Numbered from the stretch's first letter, positions 6,829 through 15,733 are shown. The stretch is 64,000 nucleotides of DNA from Mucilaginibacter kameinonensis (GCF_003675385.1 NZ_RCWZ01000001.1:1488001-1552000); one strand, 5' to 3'. The notes: a model not told the origin generated them from the letters alone. Program-made: numbers and translations.

Positions 6829-8445
6829 ATGGCAACAACAGTAATAAACCCCGACACCGAACAGGTGGGCAATGTTGTCCCGGAAAGCAAAGCCCGGCAA
6901 GCTGCCCCAGTAACTGATACCGGCGCACAGAAGGAATGGACTGCTACCCAGCGTGTAGCTTTTCGTATCGCTTTCATCTTTTTCATTATCATGTGTATCC
7001 CAACCACTGCCGAGTGGTGGAATAACCTGGTAACCATCAATTGGTTCCATCTGCATTACCGCGACTTGTATGACATAGCGCGGTTTTCGCCAAGCATTTA
7101 CAAATTTCAAACCCCGGCATATAACCTGTTAGGCTATATTGATTGGGTTGAAGCGCTTGCTATTGGTATCGTAGGCGGTCTGATCTGGACTGCGTTTGAT
7201 AACAAAAACAAGCAATATCATAACCTGTATTACTGGCTGCGCGTGGTGGTGCGGTACAGGGCAGGTATAGGCATAATCGGGTTCGGCTTTACAAAGCTGT
7301 TCCCGGTTCAAATGCCTTATCCTTCATTAGGTGTACTTAACACGCATTTCGGCGATCTGACAGCGCAAAAGATCTACTGGCTTTCGGTAGGCATTGTGCC
7401 CTGGTACCAGGTGTTTGCCGGTGTTGTGGAGCTGGCTGCGGGCACCATGCTTTTCTTTCGCAAAACCACCACTTTTGGCGCGGTGTTGCTATTGGGAGCT
7501 TTGGGCGATATCACTTATGTAAACTTTGCCTATGATGGCGGAGTTCATGTGTATGCCTCATATTTTGTATTGTTCTCGGCGTTTTTATTATGGTACGATA
7601 TTGTGCCGGTTTATAACCTGCTTATCAAAGAGCGCTTTACCGTTCCTCCGGTTTTGATCCCGGAAATTAACCAGAAATGGCTTATCGTTACACGCATCGT
7701 TTTAAAGACTGGTACTGTTGGCATATTCCTGGTTTGGCTGTACTATTTGCAGTATGTAAACTTTAAATATGATCCCTATAAGCAACCATCTACAAGCGGC
7801 GTAAAACAATTACGGGGTAATTATAATGTGAGTGAATTTAAACTCAACGGGCAGGATATCCCTTATTCTCCTTTAGATTCGGTGCGCTGGCAAGGGGTAA
7901 CGTTCGAGAAATGGTCTTCCTTAACCTTTAATATTAATAAGCCATTAAATCTCGACTTATCTAATGGTGGTGGTGCCGCTATGCGCGATATCAACCGTAA
8001 CTTCGAGCTTACAGGCGTAGCCGGAGGTAAAAGGGTATTTTATTACGATGCCGATACCGTGAACAAGGTGCTTTACCTACAGGATAAACTGCCCGAGTTT
8101 ACCAAACGCAAAGGCAGGCGTGGTAATCGCGGCGGAGAGAAAGCAGGCGATAATAAATTAGCAAAACCATTTATCCCTGCCGAAGCAAAGGCTAACATCC
8201 GCAATGAAGTAACGGCTATTGATCCGGCGGCACAATCAACCCGCCGGGAGCGTGGTGTGCCCGAAGAGCTAAAAGATAAACGTAAACGTGCGCACATGGT
8301 GTTAAGTTACAACGCAGATGCAACGGGATCGCACATTGTGTTGACCGGCAAGGACGACAAGAAAAATGATGTGTATATTGTGCTTGACCGCGTAAACCGT
8401 CCATACGCGCTTACCGATAGCAAATTGGTGGCGGGCAAATACTAA
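6829..8445 (+). CDS. DoxX/DoxD-like membrane protein with C-terminal domain (copy 2)
   Basis: A 538-residue paralogue of the preceding gene, with the same membrane layout (YYWLRVVVRYRAGIGIIGFGF, GVVELAAGTMLFFRKTTTFG, FAYDGGVHVYASYF) and the same C-terminal domain (YNVSEFKLNGQDIPY, FEKWSSLTFN, IVLTGKDDKKNDVYIVLDRV). It differs by an N-terminal extension of ~30 residues and a basic insertion of about 60 residues in the C-terminal domain (~residues 425-485, rich in Arg, Lys, Gly and Glu). The pair probably arose by tandem duplication and may form a heteromer. A role in moving electrons from a sulfur substrate to quinone is inferred from the DoxD relationship and from neighbouring YeiH, cytochrome and SoxC-like genes. 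Confidence 0.68.
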   Translation: MATTVINPDTEQVGNVVPESKARQAAPVTDTGAQKEWTATQRVAFRIAFIFFIIMCIPTTAEWWNNLVTINWFHLHYRDLYDIARFSPSIYKFQTPAYNLLGYIDWVEALAIGIVGGLIWTAFDNKNKQYHNLYYWLRVVVRYRAGIGIIGFGFTKLFPVQMPYPSLGVLNTHFGDLTAQKIYWLSVGIVPWYQVFAGVVELAAGTMLFFRKTTTFGAVLLLGALGDITYVNFAYDGGVHVYASYFVLFSAFLLWYDIVPVYNLLIKERFTVPPVLIPEINQKWLIVTRIVLKTGTVGIFLVWLYYLQYVNFKYDPYKQPSTSGVKQLRGNYNVSEFKLNGQDIPYSPLDSVRWQGVTFEKWSSLTFNINKPLNLDLSNGGGAAMRDINRNFELTGVAGGKRVFYYDADTVNKVLYLQDKLPEFTKRKGRRGNRGGEKAGDNKLAKPFIPAEAKANIRNEVTAIDPAAQSTRRERGVPEELKDKRKRAHMVLSYNADATGSHIVLTGKDDKKNDVYIVLDRVNRPYALTDSKLVAGKY

Positions 8446-8458
8446 AAACAGATACCAG

Positions 8459-9904
8459 ATGAAACCGGAAAAACGTGATTATGATGCAGTGATAGTAGGC
8501 TCGGGGCCAAACGGCCTTGCAGCAGCCATATTATTGCAGCAGCATGGGCTTTCGGTTTTATTGCTGGAAGGGAAGGACAAAATAGGCGGCGGCTTACGCA
8601 CCGAAGAACTTACGCTGCCCGGTTTTAAACATGACGTTTGCTCGGCAATTCATCCGCTGGCTGCCGGATCGCCATTTTTTGAAAAGCTGCCCCTGCATGA
8701 GCACGGCCTGGAATATATTTATCCGGAGGTTGCGGCGGCGCACCCCTTTGATAACGGGACAGCCGCGGTACTCAAAAAATCGATCATTGAAACTGCCGAT
8801 TTGCTTGGCGAGGATAGGGATGCCTATATTAAACTGATGGCGCACCTGGTAAAATCATGGCCGGGTTTGGCTGCTGACGTATTAGGACCGCTTACGTTTC
8901 CGAAACACCCGGTTGATCTGGCAATTTTTGGACTGGATGCACTGACATCATCAACTCACCTCGCCAAAAAGTTTAAAACCGAAGAGGCCAAAGGGCTTTT
9001 GGCAGGTATGGCCGCGCATAGTATTCAGCCATTAACCAACCTTACTACATCGGCTATTGCTTTGGTGTTGATGGCTAACGGGCATTTAAAAGGCTGGCCG
9101 GTACCTAAAGGAGGCTCTGTAAAAATAGCGGATGCGCTGGCATCGTATTTTATTTCGATTGGAGGAAAGATTGAAACCAATACCTATATCACCGCTTTTG
9201 ATCAGCTGCCATCGGCTAACGCGGTTTTGTTTGATGTTACGCCTAAACAACTGCTGCAAATTGCCGGGCATAAGTTTTCATCGCTGTATAAATGGCAATT
9301 GGAACGGTATCGTTACGGCATGGGCGTTTTTAAGGTAGACTGGGCGCTTGACGACGTTGTGCCATTTAAGGCAGAAGGGGCAAAACAAGCCGGAACGGTA
9401 CATATTGGCGGCACGTTAAACGAAATCGCAATTGGCGAACAACAGATCTGGGAGGGTTTGCATCCTGAAAAGCCATTTGTTTTATTGGCCCAGCAAAGCC
9501 TTTTTGACAATACCCGTGCACCCGAAGGTAAACATACGGCCTGGGCTTACTGCCATGTCCCTAACGGATCAAATAAGGATATGACAGATATCATCGAGAA
9601 ACAGGTGGAACGGTTCGCTCCCGGTTTTCAGGACCGCATTATTGGCAGGCATACCTTTAATACCCGGCAATTGGAGAATTATAATCCTAACTACATTGGC
9701 GGAGATATCAATGGTGGCGTCATCGACATTGGCCAGTTATTTACCAGGCCGGTTTTGCGGCGCTCGCCTTATCGTACATCGGCAAAGGGAATTTATATCT
9801 GTTCGTCATCTACACCTCCGGGCGGGGGGGTACACGGCATGTGTGGCTATCATTCGGCCAAACGCGCGCTAAAAGATGTTTTTAACATCAGCATAAAATC
9901 ATAA
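8459..9904 (+). CDS. FAD-dependent oxidoreductase, phytoene desaturase-like
   Basis: A 481-residue flavoprotein. The N-terminal Rossmann motif is GSGPNG (residues 14-19), followed by the acidic strand end (LLLEGKDKIGGGLRTEE) typical of the CrtI/amine-oxidase superfamily. The C-terminal FAD-binding segment is GIYICSSSTPPGGGVHGMCGYHSA. Proteins of this group are often labelled phytoene dehydrogenase, but no other carotenoid gene is nearby. It begins 13 nt after the second DoxX gene and precedes a YeiH exporter, so a redox function on a sulfur or organic co-substrate of the operon is more likely. The substrate is unknown. Confidence 0.8.
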   Translation: MKPEKRDYDAVIVGSGPNGLAAAILLQQHGLSVLLLEGKDKIGGGLRTEELTLPGFKHDVCSAIHPLAAGSPFFEKLPLHEHGLEYIYPEVAAAHPFDNGTAAVLKKSIIETADLLGEDRDAYIKLMAHLVKSWPGLAADVLGPLTFPKHPVDLAIFGLDALTSSTHLAKKFKTEEAKGLLAGMAAHSIQPLTNLTTSAIALVLMANGHLKGWPVPKGGSVKIADALASYFISIGGKIETNTYITAFDQLPSANAVLFDVTPKQLLQIAGHKFSSLYKWQLERYRYGMGVFKVDWALDDVVPFKAEGAKQAGTVHIGGTLNEIAIGEQQIWEGLHPEKPFVLLAQQSLFDNTRAPEGKHTAWAYCHVPNGSNKDMTDIIEKQVERFAPGFQDRIIGRHTFNTRQLENYNPNYIGGDINGGVIDIGQLFTRPVLRRSPYRTSAKGIYICSSSTPPGGGVHGMCGYHSAKRALKDVFNISIKS

Positions 9905-9932
9905 CATATTATCACACTATAAAAATTCAATT

Positions 9933-11189
9933 ATGTCAACCACCACTACTAAACTAACCCTGCATGAAGACTGGGCAGTAGTTATTTTAGGTTCTTTGAT
10001 CATTATCCTGTCGCTGGCAGGCCTGCTTTTACCTGTACCCTCTTTCGGCTGGAAAACCGGTGCCGATTTAACCGGAACTGTACTGGGTTCGGCAAACCTT
10101 GTTAAAATACTTTTACAATTTGTTTTTGTAGCCATTATTGGCGGTATAGGCGCATTTATAACCGGCAAATCTGTTAAAAATTATGCTTTAGGCTTTCCAC
10201 TGGTTTATGTGGTTACTATACTTGCGCTTGTGCTTGCTGGAAGCAGCCAGGCTAAATCGCTTAACCTTGAGGCTGTAATATTCAGTTTGGTTTTGGGTTT
10301 GCTCATCAGCAATTTTATTAAACTACCGGAATGGTTAAAGTCATCACTTTCAACTGAGTTGTTTGTAAAAGTAGGCCTGGTATTGTTAGGTACCAGCGTA
10401 ATTTTTGGCGATATTTTAAAAGCAGGTTCGTTAGGTTTGATACAAGCTTTACTGGTTGTAACCTCTGTTTGGTACTTTGCTTACTGGACTTGCAAAAAGC
10501 TTAAGGTTGATGACGAAATGGCCATGATGATATCAAGCGCGGTATCCATTTGTGGTGTATCAGCGGCCATAGCCACAGCGGGTGCTATCAAAGGCGATTC
10601 AAAAAAGCTATCGTATGTAATATCGATGGTGTTGATCACGGCTATCCCGATGATGATCTTCATGCCCATCATCGCCCATTACTTCAAATTTTCGGAACCG
10701 GTAACCGGCGCCTGGCTGGGTGGCAGTATCGACACTACCGGCGCGGTTGTAGCTTCAGGATCATTAGTAGGTGAGGTAGCCCTGAAGATTAGTACCATTG
10801 TTAAATTCTCACAAAATGTGTTGCTTGGTTTGGCAGCTTTTGCTATCTCTATTTACTGGACTTACACCAAACACCCATCGGCAAGTGATAAAGAAACCAA
10901 ACCAACACTTAAAGTGATCTGGGAGCGTTTTCCAAAATTTGTGTTGGGTTTTATAGGTGCATCGTTGCTGTTTTCTTTCTTTCTGCCACCATCGGCTGCT
11001 GCTACGGTTAAGGATAGTTTGAAGAACTTGCAGGGACTATGGTTTGCCCTCGCCTTTACCAGTATTGGCCTGGAAACCAACTTTGCCGATCTGTTTAACC
11101 GGAACAGCAAAAAGCCGTTATACGCGTTCCTGATAGCACAAACCTTTAATATTTTCATTACGCTGGTTATAGCGCTGATATTATTCTAA
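9933..11189 (+). CDS. YeiH family putative sulfate/sulfite exporter
   Basis: A 418-residue inner membrane protein of the YeiH/UPF0324 family with about 11 hydrophobic segments. Family hallmarks are VGLVLLGTSVIFGDILKAG, the glycine/alanine-rich SSAVSICGVSAAIATAGAIK and GAWLGGSIDTTGAVVASGSL, and the C-terminal FALAFTSIGLETNFADL. YeiH proteins are repeatedly found with sulfonate and sulfite metabolism and are annotated as putative sulfate exporters. Here it lies 28 nt after the flavoprotein and 13 nt before a cytochrome c / SoxC-like pair. A role in exporting sulfite or sulfate made by the operon fits. Transport has not been shown for this protein. Confidence 0.88.
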   Translation: MSTTTTKLTLHEDWAVVILGSLIIILSLAGLLLPVPSFGWKTGADLTGTVLGSANLVKILLQFVFVAIIGGIGAFITGKSVKNYALGFPLVYVVTILALVLAGSSQAKSLNLEAVIFSLVLGLLISNFIKLPEWLKSSLSTELFVKVGLVLLGTSVIFGDILKAGSLGLIQALLVVTSVWYFAYWTCKKLKVDDEMAMMISSAVSICGVSAAIATAGAIKGDSKKLSYVISMVLITAIPMMIFMPIIAHYFKFSEPVTGAWLGGSIDTTGAVVASGSLVGEVALKISTIVKFSQNVLLGLAAFAISIYWTYTKHPSASDKETKPTLKVIWERFPKFVLGFIGASLLFSFFLPPSAAATVKDSLKNLQGLWFALAFTSIGLETNFADLFNRNSKKPLYAFLIAQTFNIFITLVIALILF

Positions 11190-11202
11190 AATAGCTTTTA
11201 TC

Positions 11203-11787
11203 ATGCTTAAAAAGTTAAAGCTAAGGCGAAGCCATGCCCTGATTTTCGGGGGGATCACCATAATTGGGGTGGTGATCTGGCTTTGGCTTTCTTATCAAAA
11301 TAAGCAAAAATGGCCCGAAACATTTGGTTATGGCAAGACTGCCACCCAACAGGATATAACCAAATTGGATATTGATATACGTCCGGATGGTAAAGGCTTA
11401 CCATCGGGGAGTGGCAATGTGGCCGAAGGGGCGGTAATTTACACCAATAAATGCGCAGCGTGTCACGGGGCAGATGGTAAGGAGATTAAAGGCGTGAAGT
11501 TGCCCGGTCCGCCATTAGTGGTGGGCGGTGGTAAAACCAAAACTATAGGTAATTACTGGCCTTACGCCACTACTTTGTTTGATTATGTACGCCGGGCCAT
11601 GCCTTATAACGCGCCAGGTTCGCTTACTGATGATGAAGTATACAGCCTTTGCGCCTGGCTGCTGAATGAAAATAAGATCATTAAAGCCAATCAAATAATG
11701 AATGCCCGTACGCTATCTAAAGTAGAGATGCCGGCACAAAAACTTTTTATTGTTGATGACCGCAAGGGCGGCCCGGAAGTGAAATGA
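11203..11787 (+). CDS. Membrane-anchored c-type cytochrome
   Basis: A 194-residue monoheme cytochrome c. One N-terminal membrane segment (ALIFGGITIIGVVIWLWL, ~12-29) anchors a periplasmic domain with the heme motif CAACH (84-88) and a probable axial Met133 in RAMPYNAPG. Its stop overlaps the start of the SoxC-like gene by 4 nt (ATGA), indicating translational coupling. SoxC/SoxD and SorA/SorB pairs likewise combine a molybdenum sulfite/sulfane dehydrogenase with a c-type cytochrome, so this protein is probably the electron acceptor of the next gene product, passing electrons to the respiratory chain. Confidence 0.9.
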   Translation: MLKKLKLRRSHALIFGGITIIGVVIWLWLSYQNKQKWPETFGYGKTATQQDITKLDIDIRPDGKGLPSGSGNVAEGAVIYTNKCAACHGADGKEIKGVKLPGPPLVVGGGKTKTIGNYWPYATTLFDYVRRAMPYNAPGSLTDDEVYSLCAWLLNENKIIKANQIMNARTLSKVEMPAQKLFIVDDRKGGPEVK

Positions 11788-13028
11788 GTATGGAACAGCA
11801 GGACAAGCCGGTAAAAACAACCGAAAAGAAAATAAGTCGCCGTACTTTGCTGGGCGGTGCTCTGGCTACGGCTATTTTGCCGGTAACCTCGGTATTTGCA
11901 AAATATATCCAGGTGGGAGTACCTGCGATTCCCGATCCTACAAAGCAGCCCGGTCCGCTGCCGGGAAAGGTTGGCACACGTTCGCCGTTTGAAAGCCCGG
12001 TTAAGAAGCCATCGGATATTTCATCACGTACACCGCTGCAGGATCTGTACAGTACCATTACCCCATCCGATCTGCATTTTGAACGGCACCATGCTGGTGT
12101 GCCTTCCATCGACCCAAATCAATATGAGTTATTGATACACGGGATGGTGGAGCGGCCCATGAAGTTTAGCCTGCATGACTTGAAACGTTTTCCATCCGTA
12201 ACCCGCACCTGTTTTATTGAATGTGCTGGCAATTTCCGCACGGGTAAAGAGGATATGACCGTACAGGAGATCCTTGGCCTCACCAGTCAAAGCGAATGGA
12301 CGGGCGTGATGCTTTCAACCCTGTTTCGTGAACTGGGCGTGAATCCTAAAGCCACCTGGTTTTTAGCTGAAGGCGGTGATGCTGCCGTGCTTACCCGAAG
12401 CATCCCCATTCGTAAAGCCTGGGACGATGCCATGATCGTATACGCACAGAACGGCGAAGCCATTCGTCCGGAGCAAGGGTACCCTGCGCGCTTGCTTTTA
12501 CCCGGATGGGAGGGCAATACCAATGTAAAATGGTTACGACGGATAGAAATTTCTGACGCGCCATATTTTACTCGCGAGGAAACTTCAAAATATACCTACC
12601 CGGTAAAAGATAAGATCAGGATGTTCAGCTTTGAAATGGATGCCCGGTCTATCATCACCTACCCATCCTTCCCGCAAACGATTGAACGCGGCTGGATCGA
12701 AATTCGTGGTATAGCTTGGAGCGGCAGGGGAAAGGTGGTAAAGGTTGAAGTAAGTACCGATGCCGGTAAAAATTGGATTGAAGCCCGGCTACAGGGCCCG
12801 GTATTGGAAAAAGCGCATACCTATTTTCGCCATCTCTGGCATTGGGATGGCTCAGAAACAGAAATACTCAGTCGTGTTACCGACGAAACAGGCTATACCC
12901 AGCCTACTTTAAAACAACTCATCGACGCCCGTGGCAAAGATATAGGCGGTTACCACATGAATCCGGTAACAGCATGGCGCATTAAACGGGATGGAAATGT
13001 GGTTTTTAAACCGGAGAACCATAAGTAG
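11784..13028 (+). CDS. SoxC-like molybdopterin sulfite/sulfane dehydrogenase
   Basis: A 414-residue sulfite-oxidase-family protein. The N-terminus carries a Tat signal (SRRTLLGGALATAILP) for export as a folded cofactor enzyme. The molybdopterin domain contains RTCFIECAGNFRTG, in which Cys147 (ECAGN) corresponds to the Mo-ligating Cys of the family. The C-terminal Mo-oxidoreductase dimerisation domain contains IRGIAWSGRGKVVKVEVSTDAG and ends near MNPVTAWRI. The family transfers electrons from sulfite or protein-bound sulfane to cytochrome c, and the overlapping upstream gene is such a cytochrome. It is the last gene of the operon. Sulfite versus sulfane (SoxCD-type) specificity cannot be decided; no SoxXYZAB genes are present. 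Confidence 0.88.
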   Translation: MSMEQQDKPVKTTEKKISRRTLLGGALATAILPVTSVFAKYIQVGVPAIPDPTKQPGPLPGKVGTRSPFESPVKKPSDISSRTPLQDLYSTITPSDLHFERHHAGVPSIDPNQYELLIHGMVERPMKFSLHDLKRFPSVTRTCFIECAGNFRTGKEDMTVQEILGLTSQSEWTGVMLSTLFRELGVNPKATWFLAEGGDAAVLTRSIPIRKAWDDAMIVYAQNGEAIRPEQGYPARLLLPGWEGNTNVKWLRRIEISDAPYFTREETSKYTYPVKDKIRMFSFEMDARSIITYPSFPQTIERGWIEIRGIAWSGRGKVVKVEVSTDAGKNWIEARLQGPVLEKAHTYFRHLWHWDGSETEILSRVTDETGYTQPTLKQLIDARGKDIGGYHMNPVTAWRIKRDGNVVFKPENHK

Positions 13029-13185
13029 CTAAATTAAGATTCTGCCTTTCAGAACGTTCCAGGCATCTTGCTTTGATAAATATTTTTTATTCTCGTTGGA
13101 AAAGCTTATTATTGAGGAACTGTCGTTTAAACAGTTATAGCCTGATACGTTTTTCATTTTCCATCCTGCTTAAAAGTAAATTGCC

Positions 13186-13323
13186 GTGCCTCAAAGTGAT
13201 GACAAAAAGGTTTCTTATTACAATCCACGTTTAGTGGTTACCGGTTTATTGGTTGCATTTGGAGGGTTAATTGTTTGTGGGGCAATAATCTGGATCATAC
13301 TGGCTATTATTCGCAGCATATAG
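13186..13323 (+). CDS. Small single-span membrane protein, 45 aa
   Basis: A GTG-started ORF has an in-frame TAA 15 nt upstream, so GTG 13186 is the only likely start. It codes for a hydrophilic start (VPQSDDKKVSYYNPR) and one long hydrophobic helix (~17-42, TGLLVAFGGLIVCGAIIWII). It follows the SoxC-like gene by 157 nt on the same strand and precedes the PAS protein. No family is recognised. The hydrophilic N-terminus plus one clean membrane helix is better than expected for a random ORF, but the GTG start leaves doubt. Confidence 0.45.
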   Translation: MPQSDDKKVSYYNPRLVVTGLLVAFGGLIVCGAIIWIILAIIRSI

Positions 13324-13356
13324 CTGTACTTTTTTTAATGCCTCAACCCTTATCCT

Positions 13357-13419
13357 ATGAAAGTCTACAACCTATTTGGTTATAAAACGTTTAACTACTG
13401 TTGGATCAATGGTTTTTAG
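13357..13419 (+). CDS. 20-codon upstream ORF coupled to the PAS gene
   Basis: ATG 13357 opens a 20-codon frame (MKVYNLFGYKTFNYCWINGF) whose TAG at 13417-13419 is one nucleotide before ATG 13421 of the PAS protein. This spacing suits translational coupling or reinitiation. There is no sign of a functional peptide, and it may be a chance frame. Confidence 0.3.
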   Translation: MKVYNLFGYKTFNYCWINGF

Positions 13420-13420
13420 A

Positions 13421-15733
13421 ATGAGATTTGGAGCCCTGCGGATAAGTTTGGTTTATATTGTCATCAGTATCTTATGGATCACTTTTAGCGATCAGCTGCT
13501 TTTTCTTTTTGGGCACCGGTTAAGCAATGTTGAATTTCTGTGGCTAAGCTCCGCGAAAGGATATTTTTTCGTACTTATTACCGGCGTGTTGTTGTTGTTC
13601 CTGATCCGTTCCGACAACCGGAAACTTCACATGACCGGAGCTCAATACCGCGATATGTATGATTCCAATCCTAATCCCATGTGGATTTATGATCCGGGGA
13701 CGCTTCGTTTCGTTTCGGTAAATGATGCTGCCACTGATGCTTATGGTTATACCCGCGAGGAATTTCTGAGCAGATCAATTTTGGATATCAGGCCGGTTGA
13801 GGATAGATCGAACGTAATTGCCGCCGCCGCCCGGCTGGAAGGTAATATTAACCAAAGCGGTACCTGGCGGCATGTAAAAAAAGACGGCCGCGAAATCATC
13901 GTCAACATTACATCGCATCAGATCCTGTTTAACGGGCAAACCCATATCCTTGTTATGGCGCGCGATGTAACCGAGTATGTGATTTTTGAACAAAAACTGG
14001 AGCGTATGAACCAGGATCTGCTGGAAGAAAGACGGAAGCTTCGGGATACTCAATTATTTACCAAAGTAGCCGGGTGGGAATTTTATCCTGCTCAAAGGCT
14101 GTTAGTTTGGTCAGATGAGGTTTACCAGCTTACCGGTTTGGATAAAACAGATGGGCGCGATGCATTTGATATCTACCTTCAGCATATTTATCCGGAAGAC
14201 CGTTCGGCGATGACTTCGGCCCTTGAAGCACTGATTACAGAGGGCAAACAGTTGGATGTCACACACCGGATAATTGCCCTGGATGGAAGTACCCGTTACA
14301 TCAGGCAACTGGCCCGCCTTGACGACACACGGGATCCCGGCCGGAAAATTATAGGTTCGCTGCAGGATATCACAGAGTTTAAGCAACTTGAGCATGAGCG
14401 GAACAAGTACCTTTATAATTTTGAAAATACACTGAACAGTATCAGTGATGCCTTTTTTGCACTTGACACAGACATGAACATCATCCGTGTTAACGATGTG
14501 TTTTTACAGCTGATCGGAAAAAAAGAGGCAGAGGTAGTAGGCGGGAGTATTTTTAAACTTTTTCCGAAAGAGCAAAATAAATTGTATCCTGCTTATCAAC
14601 GGGCTTTGGAGGAACGGGTCATTGTCAGGCGTGAAGATTATTCTATTGTTTTGGGAAAATGGATCCGGTTGGCGGCATATCCAACAGATGAAGGTGTTGG
14701 CGTTTATTTTTCAGATGTTACCGAAGATAAATTAAAGGATCTGAAGTTAAAAGAAGCGGTAGAACGATATGAACTGGTATCGCAGGCTACTAAAGATGTT
14801 GTATATGATCTGGATATGATTGAGGATAAACTGATCTACAATACCAGCCTTACTCAATTGGTTTCAATACCGGTAAACCAGATTGGCCATGACCTAAGCT
14901 GGTGGCGGGCGCTTATCCACCCTGATGATATTGATGAGGTTGTGCAAAGCCAGGCAAAGATCAGCGGGCAGGGCCTTACCAACTGGGAGTGTGAATACAG
15001 GATCAATGTGGGCGATGGCGTTTATAAATACGTTATGGATCAGGGCTATTTTGTTTATGATGCTCAAAAAAAACCGATTAGGTTGATTGGCGCTATTAAA
15101 GATATTGACGCGCTTAAAAGAAGTACGCAGGAGAATAAGAAGCTGGCCGATATGATCCGTCGCGTAAATAATATGATAATTGTTACCGATCCGGAACGAA
15201 CGGTGCAGTGGGTGAATGAAGCCTTTGAAGAGCAAACAGGCTATAAATTACAGGAAATTTGCGGGCGGCAGGGTACCGACCTCCTTGTGGGTCCCGACAC
15301 CAATAATGCCGTATTGGATGAATTTGTCCGCCGGCAATCACTCCACGAAACTTTTGCTTCAGACATATTAATTTATACAAGGGATAAAACCCCTGTTTGG
15401 ATCTCAGCACAGTTATCCCCGGCTTACAGCGATGGTAATGTTTTTCAGGGCTACGTGATCATTTGTCAGAATATTACGCTCCGGAGGGAAAAAGACGAAG
15501 AGATCAGGCAGCAAAACGAATTGTTGCGCGAAGTAGCGTGGATGAGTTCGCATCAGATCCGCAAACCAGTGGCTACCATGCTCGGCCTGATCAATTTGTT
15601 AAAATTAGCGCAGACAAAAGAGGAACGTGATGAAGTTTTACCTTTATTGGAATGTTGCGCGCACGAAATGGATGATGTTATACATCGAATCCATGAAAAG
15701 ATCCCATCAGTTCAATCTTTCGGCTCACGCTGA
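13421..15733 (+). CDS. Membrane-anchored multi-PAS protein with orphan histidine-box
   Basis: Two N-terminal membrane segments (LRISLVYIVISILWITFSDQ and KGYFFVLITGVLLLFLI) are followed by about five PAS/PAC domains, including WIYDPGTLRFVSVNDAATDA, FYPAQRLLVWSDEVYQLTG, DAFFALDTDMNIIRVNDVF and IIVTDPERTVQWVNEAFEEQ. The C-terminus has a DHp-like helix pair (SSHQIRKPVATMLGLINLLK, then HEMDDVIHRIHEK) but stops without a HATPase domain. Such ATPase-less forms occur in Sphingobacteriaceae. It may be a sensor or dimerisation partner for a kinase elsewhere. The frame extends upstream to TTG 13376 and ATG 13409; ATG 13421 is chosen because it fits the membrane start and the upstream ORF end. Confidence 0.8.
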   Translation: MRFGALRISLVYIVISILWITFSDQLLFLFGHRLSNVEFLWLSSAKGYFFVLITGVLLLFLIRSDNRKLHMTGAQYRDMYDSNPNPMWIYDPGTLRFVSVNDAATDAYGYTREEFLSRSILDIRPVEDRSNVIAAAARLEGNINQSGTWRHVKKDGREIIVNITSHQILFNGQTHILVMARDVTEYVIFEQKLERMNQDLLEERRKLRDTQLFTKVAGWEFYPAQRLLVWSDEVYQLTGLDKTDGRDAFDIYLQHIYPEDRSAMTSALEALITEGKQLDVTHRIIALDGSTRYIRQLARLDDTRDPGRKIIGSLQDITEFKQLEHERNKYLYNFENTLNSISDAFFALDTDMNIIRVNDVFLQLIGKKEAEVVGGSIFKLFPKEQNKLYPAYQRALEERVIVRREDYSIVLGKWIRLAAYPTDEGVGVYFSDVTEDKLKDLKLKEAVERYELVSQATKDVVYDLDMIEDKLIYNTSLTQLVSIPVNQIGHDLSWWRALIHPDDIDEVVQSQAKISGQGLTNWECEYRINVGDGVYKYVMDQGYFVYDAQKKPIRLIGAIKDIDALKRSTQENKKLADMIRRVNNMIIVTDPERTVQWVNEAFEEQTGYKLQEICGRQGTDLLVGPDTNNAVLDEFVRRQSLHETFASDILIYTRDKTPVWISAQLSPAYSDGNVFQGYVIICQNITLRREKDEEIRQQNELLREVAWMSSHQIRKPVATMLGLINLLKLAQTKEERDEVLPLLECCAHEMDDVIHRIHEKIPSVQSFGSR

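Noticed and set aside
8459..9904. Carotenoid biosynthesis gene (crtI) call
   Set aside because: The flavoprotein has the CrtI-type fold, but no carotenoid genes are nearby and it sits in the middle of the sulfur operon, so only a general oxidoreductase call is supported.
13118..13138. CTGTCGTTTAAACAG-type sequence resembling part of the 31-bp repeat
   Set aside because: Only the GTCGTT block is shared; the TTCG and AACAGGCA blocks are missing at the right spacing, and it is better explained as its own short palindrome (AACTGT/ACAGTT).
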